Assembly: GCF_963665355.1 (NCBI RefSeq)
Contig: NZ_OY762229.1
Span: 372,001 to 436,000 of the forward strand
Reading direction: 5' to 3'
DNA from: an uncultured Desulfobacter sp.
GTDB lineage: Bacteria > Desulfobacterota > Desulfobacteria > Desulfobacterales > Desulfobacteraceae
DNA length: 64,000 bases
The position numbers were made by a program, and so were the translations under genes. Positions 32,801 to 41,213 of the stretch are shown piece by piece. The first letter of the stretch is position 1. Every line of letters starts with the position of its first letter. The notes below the pieces were generated by a model. That model was not told the DNA's origin. It saw only the letters and a program-made list of their open reading frames with translations, and did not search any database.

Positions 32801-34766
32801 CCTTCATGGCCATACACTCTTCCACGGTATACCCTGTCAGCCGTTCAACAGCCCGGTTCATCCAAACCAGCCTGTCATTAATATCCCACCAGACCTGCCA
32901 GTCATGGGTATGCTCTGAAATGATCCGAAGCATCTCCCGGGACTCTTTAATTTCCTCAAAAAGTTCCTTACGCTCCGTGATGTTCTGGGCCATACCCGCC
33001 ATTTTCAGGGCCGTTCCCTGACTGTCTCTTTCAATGATACGCCCCAGGATATTGAGCCAGATCCACTTGAAATTTTCCTTCACCTGAATCCGGCAATCTT
33101 CGTTGATCACATCAATATCGCCCTGCAAATGCCTTTCAAATGCATTTTTGATTCTTTCCCTGTCATCCGGATGAACCTTTGAAAGATAATCGTCAAAATT
33201 TCGGGGAATATCTTCCCGGCCATATTCATAGTCATCAAAAAAAGAGAAATCATTATAAGACATGGTATTGTCACGGCAGTCGATCTGCCAGAAGAAGGCC
33301 TCTACCGCATGCAGGGTAAAGTTGAGATGTTCCCGGGACTGTCGGATTTTCTGCTCGTCCTTCAGACGCTCTGTAATATCCAGAAAAGAGACCACCGCAC
33401 CTATAAATATCTGACTTTTATAAATAGGATTGGCCATATATTCCACAGGAAGCGGTGTGCCGTCTTTTTTCCAGAAGATATCCGATGACACATGACTTTT
33501 TTTCTCTTTGGCATAGGTCTGATACAAAGGACACTGGGCCGGCAAACAGGCTGCACCGTCCTTGTTGGTATGGTGAATCAGGCTGTGCAGCGGCTTCCCT
33601 TCAAGGTCTTTGGCACAGTATCCGAGCATGGCCAGGGCATTGCCGTTGGCAAAACGCAACATTCCCCGGGTATCTACATCAATGACCCCGCCGCCAACGG
33701 ACTCCAGCAGATGGCGGCTATGGGCCTGACTTTCCCGTAACGCATCCTCGGCCTGTTGACGAATATGAACCTCTTTTTGCAGCCGGCGATTGGCAACCAA
33801 AATCACCGCCATGACAATCAGGACAACAAGCATAGCCGGTATTAACAAGGTCAAGATCTTTTTCCAGTCAATACCCTTGTCAAAATCCAGGCTGATCCAG
33901 TTATTGTGTATGGCCGCGGTCTCCCTGGGCGTCAGGGATGCCAGGGCTTTATCAAGGACCCCGGCCAAGAGGCGCCAATCCTTTCTCACACCCATGTGAA
34001 GATCGGAATCTATTTCCGGCAAAATGCCTGCAATCTCCAGCTGACTTAAACTGGCCCGCTTAATCTGGTATGCGGCCTGGGCAGCATTGTTGATAAAAAT
34101 AGCGGTTTCGCCCCGGGCAACGGACAAAAGCCCCTGCATCTGGTTGTCCACCTTAACAATGTCCAGCCCCGGATACAGGAGAGGCAATCGCGCTGCAATG
34201 GAATAACTGCCCACCACAGAAACCTTTTGCCCGTAAAATTCAGTGATCTTTCCTGAGTGTTTTGTTTTCCTGTCAGCAATAAAAACCCATGGGAAATCCA
34301 TATAGGACCGGGTGAAATTAAGATAACCGTCCCGTTCGTCTGAACGGACTAAACTGGCAATGACATCCAGCTGTTTCGCCCGGGCTGCGTCCTGGATTTC
34401 AGCCCATGTCAAAGCACTCCCATCCGCCTTTTTCTGGCGTTCAAATGTGATGTGCAAACGCTTTTGAATCAAATCAAGGTAATCTGCAACTATCCCGATT
34501 CTGCCGCCCTGGGCGTCAATGAATTCAAAGGGAGGGCGGTCAACGGAAAACCCTAAACGAATCAGGGGATGGGCTTTAAGCCATTGCTGTTCCTCCCGGG
34601 TCAGGGTGCTGAAAAAGGTGGACCCGGGATCCAGCATAGACGTTTTTGCCCCTGTCTGACTCAACGCGGCATCCAGAACATGGACATCGAAATATCCCAT
34701 CCATGAACCACCGCATAAACACAAAAAGAGGAAAATAAAAAACAACCGGATATGAAAGCGCATCAC
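29877..34766 (-). CDS. Giant hybrid sensor histidine kinase with SBP, PAS, REC and Hpt domains
   Basis: 1629 residues. In order: a membrane/signal segment (about 5-22), a periplasmic solute-binding-like (SBP_bac_3) domain (about 60-300), a transmembrane helix (about 304-325), several PAS/PAC modules (about 345-890, separated by ITERK/ITEQK-type ends), HisKA with the phospho-His in FLANMSHEIRTPLNAIIGF, HATPase (DSGVGLTREQQ, GTGLGLFISKSLVE), two receiver domains (phospho-Asp in LVFMDWHMPGMDG and AVLMDINMPDMDG), and an Hpt domain with ARRLVHTIKGVSGNIGAKSL. It should sense an amino-acid-like or other small ligand and pass phosphate to an unlinked regulator. No separate output regulator is adjacent. 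Length is far above usual. Confidence 0.92.
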   Translation of the reverse strand: MMRFHIRLFFIFLFLCLCGGSWMGYFDVHVLDAALSQTGAKTSMLDPGSTFFSTLTREEQQWLKAHPLIRLGFSVDRPPFEFIDAQGGRIGIVADYLDLIQKRLHITFERQKKADGSALTWAEIQDAARAKQLDVIASLVRSDERDGYLNFTRSYMDFPWVFIADRKTKHSGKITEFYGQKVSVVGSYSIAARLPLLYPGLDIVKVDNQMQGLLSVARGETAIFINNAAQAAYQIKRASLSQLEIAGILPEIDSDLHMGVRKDWRLLAGVLDKALASLTPRETAAIHNNWISLDFDKGIDWKKILTLLIPAMLVVLIVMAVILVANRRLQKEVHIRQQAEDALRESQAHSRHLLESVGGGVIDVDTRGMLRFANGNALAMLGYCAKDLEGKPLHSLIHHTNKDGAACLPAQCPLYQTYAKEKKSHVSSDIFWKKDGTPLPVEYMANPIYKSQIFIGAVVSFLDITERLKDEQKIRQSREHLNFTLHAVEAFFWQIDCRDNTMSYNDFSFFDDYEYGREDIPRNFDDYLSKVHPDDRERIKNAFERHLQGDIDVINEDCRIQVKENFKWIWLNILGRIIERDSQGTALKMAGMAQNITERKELFEEIKESREMLRIISEHTHDWQVWWDINDRLVWMNRAVERLTGYTVEECMAMKDYPWRLIDERDWDYFREKTRKTLQGNGRQECVLRIHRKDGLRVFVSAAYEPVLNKSGQIMGLVSVAKDITEQKEAERGLRLMLRVFEDGADPIIITDLEGIILELNEEAVSTYGYSREELIGKEIWVLVSKEADLREKALFRRCINGEILKNIEGERIRKDGSRIPHLFTFSLLKNDEGKPLGIASMAKDITELKQAEKELKDYRDHLEDLVRERTCDLEEAKLVAEEATKAKSDFLANMSHEIRTPLNAIIGFAHLALRTGLDAVQCDYINKIQNGSKALLGVINDILDFSKIEAGKLGIESIEFSLEDVLETVTDLVGIKAQEKGLEVVYNIDPSIPSLLIGDPVRLGQILLNLTSNAVKFTMTGEIVLGCALSGNGGDDAHLKFYVQDSGVGLTREQQDRLFQSFSQADSSTTRKHGGTGLGLFISKSLVEMMNGRIWVESEYGKGSTFFFTVRLKRVDSDTIASRLHYANIQHKKMLVVDDNYISRTVLAKMLDAMSFKVIQAESAEAGFVELETAVRSREPFDLVFMDWHMPGMDGLRAAEKIKNSTQENIPSIIMVSAYAREEVMQQAQRIGLDGYLIKPVSPSLLADSIISALKGHVFTRSVRRRINEILPDVGDIQGAKLLVAEDNEVNQQVARGILENNGFVVDMVDNGRLAVAAVENNRYDAVLMDINMPDMDGYGASREIRKNPQLQDLPIIAMTANAMTGDREKALAAGMNDHVAKPIDVRSLLDVLQKWVRPAGKDILPASGQGMSAANKKTDFGCACASIGCLPGIDIEDGLGRLDGDCELYRELLRKFAESQADTADNIAQALERSDMDLARRLVHTIKGVSGNIGAKSLFGAATLLDAAVKEEDLHDALAHLPDFTARLGEVIQGVNAMQQDPATASSTSGAQAGHCENLRPLLMKLQALLEDDDTEAGSVVRQLKDEIGASTSGGLLDELSRKISKYDFDEAQEVLNAFCRHSGIEL

Positions 34767-34903
34767 TTTATTCCCGTACGAAAAAATATTTAAAACAATA
34801 CCGTGCTGTTAAATGTTTCGTAACCCGGGGAGCAAGTTCCGATTATCGGGTTGGGTGCTGTATCTGAAAGTGCAAACAGAATAAGCCAATGCGTTGGGTT
34901 CTG

Positions 34904-35575
34904 TCAAGACGGGTTGCCGGGACCACCGGCGAATTTACGAACTTTTTTTACGGTCAGCAGCACATTGCCGGTAAAGATGAGAAAAGCTCCGATCCATCCG
35001 GCAAAGGAGAGAGCCGGATCCATGACAAGGACGGGCCCCAAAAGCGCTGCCAGAAAAATTCGGGTGGAGGCGATGATTCCCCCCTCTATGGCAGTGACGT
35101 ATCTAAACCCCTGGGTCAGCAGGAACTGGCCGGCAATGGCAAGGGTCGAACACCAGAACAGATATATCAGTTCGCGGGAATTGGGCAGCTGCATTTCATG
35201 GAAAAAAATCCAGGGCAGCAGGGCAATAAACAAAGGAAAGGTCATGTTTAAAATATTGGCCTGGGCCACGCTGGTCAGGGCCACGGCCTTGAAGAAACAG
35301 AAAACGGCCAGGATATTGAGCAACGCCTTGCCCACAAGAAATTTTTTTTTAACAATCCTGATTTTATGGCCGCCTAACCATATGGCAATGCAAACAATGA
35401 TAAATCCAAGGATAAACCGGGCCACGGTGAACATGGATGTTCGGATATGAAGCCCGGCCATGGCAGACCACTTGATCACCACTGTGGACATATAAAAGCA
35501 AAAGGCTGATGTAAACACAGCCAGGTATCCAAGGGTTGATTTTGTGTCCATTTTTGGGATCACACCGCTCAGCAT
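34904..35575 (-). CDS. EamA/DMT-family transporter, internally shortened
   Basis: 223 residues, with about seven hydrophobic segments, against the usual ten in about 290 residues. The first EamA half is present up to ILNMTFPLFIALLPWIFFHE; the end of the second half is present as QFLLTQGFRYVTAIEGGIIA and AGWIGAFLIFTGNVLLTVKK. The stretch between the two, corresponding to three or so helices, is missing without a break in the frame. The ATG has AAAGGAAC upstream. Either a compact exporter or a deleted, inactive one; substrate unknown. It is divergent from tyrA. Confidence 0.75.
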   Translation of the reverse strand: MLSGVIPKMDTKSTLGYLAVFTSAFCFYMSTVVIKWSAMAGLHIRTSMFTVARFILGFIIVCIAIWLGGHKIRIVKKKFLVGKALLNILAVFCFFKAVALTSVAQANILNMTFPLFIALLPWIFFHEMQLPNSRELIYLFWCSTLAIAGQFLLTQGFRYVTAIEGGIIASTRIFLAALLGPVLVMDPALSFAGWIGAFLIFTGNVLLTVKKVRKFAGGPGNPS

Positions 35576-35726
35576 TACAAGTTCCTTTCAGGTGTTCAGG
35601 GCTGACCGGTCCGGGAATTTTATATAGCCCAGGGGGGTTTGTATTGCCAGCCCCCACAGACTGATGATACTGTGGATCGTGTTAACCCGTTGCTATAAAC
35701 ATAAATTTTTCATAAGACCATAAATT

Positions 35727-36869
35727 ATGACCAAAGACAACTTCTCTTTTGCACAGCAGGTCAAGCCCTTCCGGGATGAAATAGACGCCATTGACGCCCA
35801 GATTATCTCTCTTTTAAGCAAACGCCGGGAACAGGTGGAAAATATCGTGGCGGTAAAAAAAGAGCACAAGGTGCCCATTTACCATCCGGCCCGGGAGGAA
35901 GATGTGATCTCCCGCCTTCGGGAAAAAGCCTCAGGCATGGCTGTGGATCCCGATTTTGTGGAAAGCCTTTACAGAACCATCATGCGCCAGTCCAGGAAAA
36001 ACCAGACCCGCATATCCAAAACCGCTCCGCTCCGCCCCCAGGCAAAAGTCCTCATTGTGGGGGGTGCCGGGGAGATGGGCCGCCTGTTTGTCCGTTTTTT
36101 CACCGAAACCGGATACCAGGTGGATATCCTGGATAAAAATGACTGGGGTCGTGCCCAGGAGTTGTGTAAAAACGCAGATCTTGTCATTGTCTGCGTTCCC
36201 ATCAATGTTACCGTAAAAGTCATTGAAGACTTGGCGCCCCTGATAAGGCCCGATGCGGTGCTCACGGATCTGACTTCGGTCAAGGCGCTTCCTGTTGAAG
36301 CCATGTGCCGGGCACACAAAGGACCTGTTCTGGGACTGCATCCCCTTTTTGGCCCCACCACAGACAACCTGGACAAACAGATCATCGCCGCATGTGCTGG
36401 ACAAAACGATGCAGCCTGCCAATGGGTCGTTGACCAGCTGATTGCCTGGGGCGCCGTGGTGGTTGAAGCAAGCCCCCGGGAACATGACCAGGTTATGGAA
36501 ATTGTCCAGGCCCTTCGGCATTTTGCCACATTCTCCTTCGGCAGTTTCCTTTATCGCCAGGGCATCCCTATTAAGCGCACCCTGGAATTCTCAAGTCCGA
36601 TCTACCGCCTGGAACTGGGTATGGTGGGCAGGCTTTTTGCCCAGGATCCGGACCTGTATGCTGAAATCATCTTTGCCACGCCTGAGCGGCGCCAGCTTTT
36701 GAAAACATTTGTTCACTCCCTGACCCTGTTCCTTGATATGCTTGACTCCGGGGACAAGGAAGCGTTCATCAAGGAATTCAACCAGATCGCGGAATGGTTC
36801 GGGCCCTTTGGCCACCAGGCCTTACGTGAAAGCACCTATTTTATCAATAAACTGATTGAAAGATTTTAA
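35727..36869 (+). CDS. tyrA: Chorismate mutase / prephenate dehydrogenase
   Basis: 380 residues, close to enterobacterial bifunctional TyrA. Residues about 10-95 are an AroQ-type chorismate mutase (FRDEIDAIDAQIISLLSKRR, with KKEHKVPIYHPAREEDVISR). Residues about 105-375 are the prephenate dehydrogenase: NAD-binding GGAGEMGRLFVRFF, LHPLFGPTTDNLD with the catalytic His, and HDQVMEIVQALRHFATFSFG. It converts chorismate to 4-hydroxyphenylpyruvate for tyrosine synthesis in the cytoplasm. No aro gene neighbours; expressed alone. Confidence 0.92.
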   Translation: MTKDNFSFAQQVKPFRDEIDAIDAQIISLLSKRREQVENIVAVKKEHKVPIYHPAREEDVISRLREKASGMAVDPDFVESLYRTIMRQSRKNQTRISKTAPLRPQAKVLIVGGAGEMGRLFVRFFTETGYQVDILDKNDWGRAQELCKNADLVIVCVPINVTVKVIEDLAPLIRPDAVLTDLTSVKALPVEAMCRAHKGPVLGLHPLFGPTTDNLDKQIIAACAGQNDAACQWVVDQLIAWGAVVVEASPREHDQVMEIVQALRHFATFSFGSFLYRQGIPIKRTLEFSSPIYRLELGMVGRLFAQDPDLYAEIIFATPERRQLLKTFVHSLTLFLDMLDSGDKEAFIKEFNQIAEWFGPFGHQALRESTYFINKLIERF

Positions 36870-36896
36870 CCCGACAGATTTTACAGGACTCTTTTT

Positions 36897-38264
36897 TCAA
36901 TCCGTATCTGCCCCATATTGCTTAAGTTTTTTAAGCAGCGTTTTCCGGGTAATGCCAAGTCTTCGGGCCGCTTCGCTCTTATTGCCCCCGGCAGCCGCCA
37001 GGGTTGAGAGGATGGCCCGTTCCTCCACTTTGGACAGGGATATGTTTTCAAGATTCAGTGCTGTATCGCGATTCTGTTCAGGTTCATCATCCAAAATAAA
37101 GGAAAGATCAAGCGTGCGCAGGTAATCGGTCCTGGCCATAACCACGCCGCGCTCCACGGCGTTCATCAGTTCACGGACATTGCCGGGCCACTCATACCGG
37201 ATCAGGGTATCCATGGCATTGGGGGAGAATCCTTTGATTTCCCGGCGGTTTTTCCGGGCAAACTCATCCAAAAAGTGCATGGCAAGTTCCGGGATGTCCT
37301 CGGGGCGCCGGCGCAGGGGGGGGATATCAATGTGAACCACATTAAGCCGGTAATAAAGATCCTCCCTGAATATTTTTCCTGCGGACATGGCTTTTAAATC
37401 CTTGTTCGTGGCGGCGATGACCCTGACGTCCACAGCAAGGGTCTTTTCCGCGCCCACGGGGGTTATCTCTTTTTCCTGGATGACTCTCAGCAGCTTTGCC
37501 TGCATGGCAAGGCTCATCTCTCCGATTTCATCCAGCAGGATACTGCCCTTGTCTGCCAAAAGAAACTTGCCCTTGCGGCTCTTGTCCGCCCCGGTGAATG
37601 CACCCCGCTCATGTCCGAACAGTTCAGATTCCAGGAGGGTTTCGGTGATGGCTGCGCAGTTGATCCGTACATAAGGATGCTTTTTTCTTGTACTGTTATT
37701 GTGAAGAGCCGCAGATACAAGCTCTTTTCCTGTGCCCGACTCCCCTGTGACAAGCACATTGGCATCGGTGGGGGCCACCATGTGTATGGTATCCAGCAAA
37801 GCTTTCATGGCAGGACTTTTACCCAGGATGTTGTGATGAAAGCTGTTTGTTTCCAGTTGTTTTCGCAAATCCTGGTTTTCGTTTTCCAGGTGAAGACGTT
37901 CAAAAACCCGGTCCACGGTGAGTTTGAGCTTGTCAAAATCAAGGGGTTTGGTCAGGTAATCGTAAGCCCCGATTTTCAGGGCCTGGACCGCCGTATCCAC
38001 TGATGAATAGGCGGTCATGATGATTACGGGAAGCGCCGGGTTAAAGACATGAATTTTGGCCAGAGCTTCCATGCCGGACATTTTCACCATTTTCATATCC
38101 ATGAGCACCAGGTCAAAGGGGCTGTTTGTCACTGCATCCACACCTTCATCGCCGTCCAGGGCAACCTGCACGGTATATCCCCATCCTTTCATCAGGGTTT
38201 TGAGCATGGTGGCATGGGCGGTATCATCATCCACCACCAGTACTGTTTTGTCACGCATCAACAT
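36897..38264 (-). CDS. Sigma-54-dependent response regulator, ZraR-like
   Basis: 455 residues. REC domain (about 1-120) with VLVVDDDTAHATML and phospho-Asp in LVLMDMKMVKMSG; AAA+ activator domain (about 140-370) with Walker A TGESGTGKELVSAALH, the sigma-54 contact GAFTGADKSRKG and Walker B GSILLDEIGEMSL; a Fis-type HTH at the end (NKSEAARRLGITRKTLLKK). The preceding sensor ends 14 bases before the start, so both are one operon. Next to the divergent ZraP-like gene and the sites at 40159-40447 it is best read as ZraR. Target genes include, by inference, the operon itself and zraP. Confidence 0.9.
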   Translation of the reverse strand: MLMRDKTVLVVDDDTAHATMLKTLMKGWGYTVQVALDGDEGVDAVTNSPFDLVLMDMKMVKMSGMEALAKIHVFNPALPVIIMTAYSSVDTAVQALKIGAYDYLTKPLDFDKLKLTVDRVFERLHLENENQDLRKQLETNSFHHNILGKSPAMKALLDTIHMVAPTDANVLVTGESGTGKELVSAALHNNSTRKKHPYVRINCAAITETLLESELFGHERGAFTGADKSRKGKFLLADKGSILLDEIGEMSLAMQAKLLRVIQEKEITPVGAEKTLAVDVRVIAATNKDLKAMSAGKIFREDLYYRLNVVHIDIPPLRRRPEDIPELAMHFLDEFARKNRREIKGFSPNAMDTLIRYEWPGNVRELMNAVERGVVMARTDYLRTLDLSFILDDEPEQNRDTALNLENISLSKVEERAILSTLAAAGGNKSEAARRLGITRKTLLKKLKQYGADTD

Positions 38265-38278
38265 ATCCTTGAATCTGT

Positions 38279-40123
38279 CTATTTTATCGTTTCGGTACCG
38301 GGTTCGGCCTGCCCCGATTCAGTGTCAGGCAGAGTGATATAAAACACAGTGCCTTTTGCCAGGTGGCTTTCCACCCGGATCTCACCGTTGAGATTTTCAA
38401 TGATCCTGTGAACAATGGAGAGCCCCAACCCTGTTCCCTTGGCCCGGGTGGTGTAATAGGGATCAAATATTCTTTCAAGATCTTTTGACCGGATACCGCA
38501 GCCGTTGTCCGCCACCCGGATTTCAAGATTGTTTCCCGCATCTACCGCGCTGACGTGAAGAATGCCATTGCTGTCCATGGCGTTTAAGGCATTCATGTAC
38601 AGATTGAGCAGCAACTGGCTGATTCGTTCCGGATCCGTATTAATGGTTTCTCTTCTGGTTCGAATATCTGTTTCAACACAGATCTTTTGTTTCTCAAGGT
38701 CATGGGAAACCAGTTTAAGGGTGTGCCGGATAAGGGGTTCGATCCGAGTCGGCTTGATCTCCACGGCCATGGGTTTGGCAAATTCCAGCAACTGGGTGAT
38801 GGAACGGTTCATGCGCTCCACTTCCTGAACCATAATTTTTGCAATTTCCACATCTTCGGGTTCATTTTCATACTGCCGGGCAAAATAGGTGGCAAAACCT
38901 TTGATGGAACTTAACGGATTTCTGATTTCATGGGCCACTCCTGCGGCAAGTTTGCCTATGGCAGCCAACCGCTGATTGGTTTCCACCTGTTTTTTCAAGT
39001 CCCGGATCTGGGTCAGATCCCTGAATAAAAGGACAAAGCCCTGGATCTGACCTTCATCTGCCGGAATGGCCGAAACAGTCATGTCCAGCCGAAGCTCGCC
39101 GTGCTCTTTCCGGTTCAAAGCCACTTCCCCGGACACGGCCCCCCCTGATCCTGAAATTTCAGCGGCTAGGGCAGCCATCTCGGGACAGGCTTTTGCAGGA
39201 ATTTCACATAGAATCTTTTCAGCAGCCCGGTTGGCGAAAGTCACATTGAAATGGGTATCCAGAGTGATCAGGCCCGAGGGCATATTCTGGACCACATTGT
39301 CGGAAAACGCCTTGACCCGTTCCAGGGAAGACTGGGCGGCATTGTAAGCCTGGAGGGCAAACAGGGCAATAATGCCCGAGCAGCAGAAAATAAAAAACAA
39401 AACGCCTTTGACAACAATATTCTTTAAGCCCTGGGCCTGGGCCGCCTGTACCCCGGTCATGGACATTCCGGCAAAAATATAATGATCAGTCTGCCCAAAT
39501 GCGTCAAAGGACAACCGGGATAACAGTTCACTACCAGGTGGCCCGGACGGTATCATTCCGCGCCCAAAACCAGGCCCCGGCCCCCTCCCCCGAAGTATGA
39601 GATTAAACGGCACAAAGCGCTTGGCCACTTCCAGTACCGGTCCGTCAGGGGTATTCAGAGAGCGGCTGGAGATCCTGTGGGGCTCCCTGGGCAACGGGCC
39701 CAAATCAGCCCATCCGTCGTAAATTTTACCCACCATGGCGGCATCAGAATGGGCGATGATCTTTCCCATGGCGTCGGTGATCATGATATAGGCAACATCA
39801 GGCTGACCCGCGGTTTCCTCAAGCATGGATTGAATTCTTTCCGTACCCCACTGCATGGACCCCAGGCCGATCCGGGTGCCGGCTTCAAATGTGCGGATTA
39901 AAGAGGTGCCTGTGATTAAAAACTTTTCCTGGATAAATTCATCCTGCTTTTTTACCCGATCCAGGGTCATCAGGATAAATACCGGCAGCAGCACCACCAG
40001 AACCCCCACCAATGCCAGGGGAGGCACCAGTCCCGGCATTTTACGGGTAATACTTAATTTGAATCTGTTCATCCTGAAGCGCTTATTATTCAATTCATGT
40101 TTCATCCCGGACAGGTTTAACAT
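38279..40123 (-). CDS. Sensor histidine kinase, ZraS-like
   Basis: 614 residues. One membrane helix near residue 30 (PPLALVGVLVVLLPVFILM) and one at about 240 (GVLFFIFCCSGIIALFALQA) bracket a periplasmic sensor domain (about 55-235). A PAS-like region (about 265-375) follows, then HisKA with phospho-His in GVAHEIRNPLSSIKGFATYF and HATPase with DNGCGIRSKDLERIFDPYYTTRAKGTG split over two motifs. The Pro/Gly/Arg-rich loop at about 185-205 is unusual. The partner is the regulator at 36897. As in ZraS, envelope stress or metal ions may be sensed; signal not visible here. The start at 40123 has AAGAAGAG upstream; a second ATG lies six codons on. Confidence 0.85.
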   Translation of the reverse strand: MLNLSGMKHELNNKRFRMNRFKLSITRKMPGLVPPLALVGVLVVLLPVFILMTLDRVKKQDEFIQEKFLITGTSLIRTFEAGTRIGLGSMQWGTERIQSMLEETAGQPDVAYIMITDAMGKIIAHSDAAMVGKIYDGWADLGPLPREPHRISSRSLNTPDGPVLEVAKRFVPFNLILRGRGPGPGFGRGMIPSGPPGSELLSRLSFDAFGQTDHYIFAGMSMTGVQAAQAQGLKNIVVKGVLFFIFCCSGIIALFALQAYNAAQSSLERVKAFSDNVVQNMPSGLITLDTHFNVTFANRAAEKILCEIPAKACPEMAALAAEISGSGGAVSGEVALNRKEHGELRLDMTVSAIPADEGQIQGFVLLFRDLTQIRDLKKQVETNQRLAAIGKLAAGVAHEIRNPLSSIKGFATYFARQYENEPEDVEIAKIMVQEVERMNRSITQLLEFAKPMAVEIKPTRIEPLIRHTLKLVSHDLEKQKICVETDIRTRRETINTDPERISQLLLNLYMNALNAMDSNGILHVSAVDAGNNLEIRVADNGCGIRSKDLERIFDPYYTTRAKGTGLGLSIVHRIIENLNGEIRVESHLAKGTVFYITLPDTESGQAEPGTETIK

Positions 40124-40158
40124 TATTCTCTTCTTCTATTTTGCAAAGCATATTTTTC

Positions 40159-40174
40159 TGCAAAGCCAATACCA
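40159..40174 (-). promoter_or_regulatory. Sigma-54 promoter for the zraSR-like operon
   Basis: On the minus strand TGGTATTGGCTTTGCA has the -24 GG and -12 GC separated by ten bases and matches the consensus TGGCAC-N5-TTGCA at the key positions. The start would be near 40148, 25 bases before the sensor ATG. Confidence 0.55.
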
Positions 40175-40295
40175 TTGGTACCCCAATTTGCTCTTTATTT
40201 TCAAAACTGTTTTCACCAGGGCCTTGGGCGTTAAAACTGGTTTATTTGAATTTTACATCCTCAAGTATCATCGAGGTGGCTCGAATGAAGAAAAC

Positions 40296-40343
40296 GTATA
40301 CTTTCTACCCAACTGTATACCCCGAACCGGGTAAAAAGTATAC
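40296..40343. promoter_or_regulatory. Palindromic activator-binding site (ZraR-like) between divergent genes
   Basis: Arms GTATACTTTCTACCC (40296-40310) and GGGTAAAAAGTATAC (40329-40343) are inverted repeats with one mismatch and an 18-base spacer. The site lies about 140 bases upstream of the zraP start and 150 from that of zraS, the usual place for enhancer sites of sigma-54 activators. It may serve both promoters. Confidence 0.65.
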
Positions 40344-40431
40344 ATTCCATCTGTTTCAAAAGAATAACATGGCATCAGACAGACACCATAACAACTTGAT
40401 ATAAATATATTTTCGCATAAAAACAAACGAG

Positions 40432-40447
40432 CGGCACGACATTTGCT
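40432..40447 (+). promoter_or_regulatory. Sigma-54 promoter of zraP-like gene
   Basis: CGGCACGACATTTGCT has GG at 40433-40434 and GC at 40445-40446, ten bases apart, and matches GGCACG-N4-TTGCT almost perfectly. Transcription would start near 40458, about 75 bases before the ATG. Confidence 0.75.
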
Positions 40448-40534
40448 CTATACTTTGGCAGTTTCGATCAAAAGCTATGGGATCGAAAAAAAACAGAGTA
40501 TGGATAATAAACCAAGAGCCTTCAGGAGGCAGAT

Positions 40535-41071
40535 ATGAAAAAAATATTGACCGTATTAACCATCGTGATGATGACAGGCACCTTTGCAACCGGTGCGTTT
40601 GCGGCCCCCCCCAAACAGAACAACGGGAAGGGGTTAAAACAGGATGCCCCCCGGGGATGCATGAATCTAACCGATGAGCAGCAAAAACAGCTTACCAAGC
40701 TGCATCAAAAATTTATTGATGATACATATGAGATGCGCTCAGAAATTATGACCCTGGATCAACAGATCCGCATGTATATGGAAACATCGCATCCAGATTC
40801 GGCAAAACTGAAATCCATGGTCATAGAGAAAGCAGACTTGGAAAAAGATCTGGCGGTTAAACGCATGGAATTTGCACTGGACGCCAGAAGAATTTCCCCT
40901 GAACTATTAAAATACATCCCCATGGGAAAGGGCTTAGGATTTTGCGGCCCTGGTATGGGGAACATTCCCGGCCATCAGAATCTTGACAGAGGAGCAGGCT
41001 TTAATGGTGGCTCCGGCCAGAGCGTTGATTGTCCCCGCATGACGGACGACAACCAGACGCCCCGGGATTAA
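40535..41071 (+). CDS. ZraP-like periplasmic stress protein (Spy/CpxP/ZraP family)
   Basis: 178 residues behind CAGGAGG. Signal peptide MKKILTVLTIVMMTGTFATG ending in AFA. The mature helical part (LTDEQQKQLTKLHQKFIDDT, MRSEIMTLDQQIRMYMET, LKSMVIEKADLEKDLAVKRM) fits the ZraP/Spy family of periplasmic chaperones. The C-terminal part is Gly- and Asn-rich with Cys-x-x-x near GFCGPGMGN and a final His-containing tail that might bind metal. Divergent to the ZraSR-like pair and behind a sigma-54 promoter and palindrome, it is probably the main target of that system and may feed back on the sensor. Confidence 0.85.
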   Translation: MKKILTVLTIVMMTGTFATGAFAAPPKQNNGKGLKQDAPRGCMNLTDEQQKQLTKLHQKFIDDTYEMRSEIMTLDQQIRMYMETSHPDSAKLKSMVIEKADLEKDLAVKRMEFALDARRISPELLKYIPMGKGLGFCGPGMGNIPGHQNLDRGAGFNGGSGQSVDCPRMTDDNQTPRD

Positions 41072-41167
41072 GACTATAGGATTAAAATTAAGCTTAGTTA
41101 GTTAGATCCCTCCAAACAAGACACCCACTCTCCGCTCAACGATCCTTCCAACAACTCTCTTCTCTCC

Positions 41168-41210
41168 TGTCCCCCCGGATAACACCCCGGGGGGACACCC
41201 TTTTTTTTAA
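41168..41210 (+). terminator. Intrinsic terminator after zraP-like gene
   Basis: GTCCCCCCGG pairs with CCGGGGGGAC across a short loop and is followed by CACCC and eight T. It would also slow transcription from the convergent gene. Confidence 0.8.
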
Positions 41211-41213
41211 AAT

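Noticed and set aside
29895-33999. Many plus-strand frames opposite the giant kinase
   Set aside because: Antisense shadows caused by the high GC at third positions of the kinase gene.
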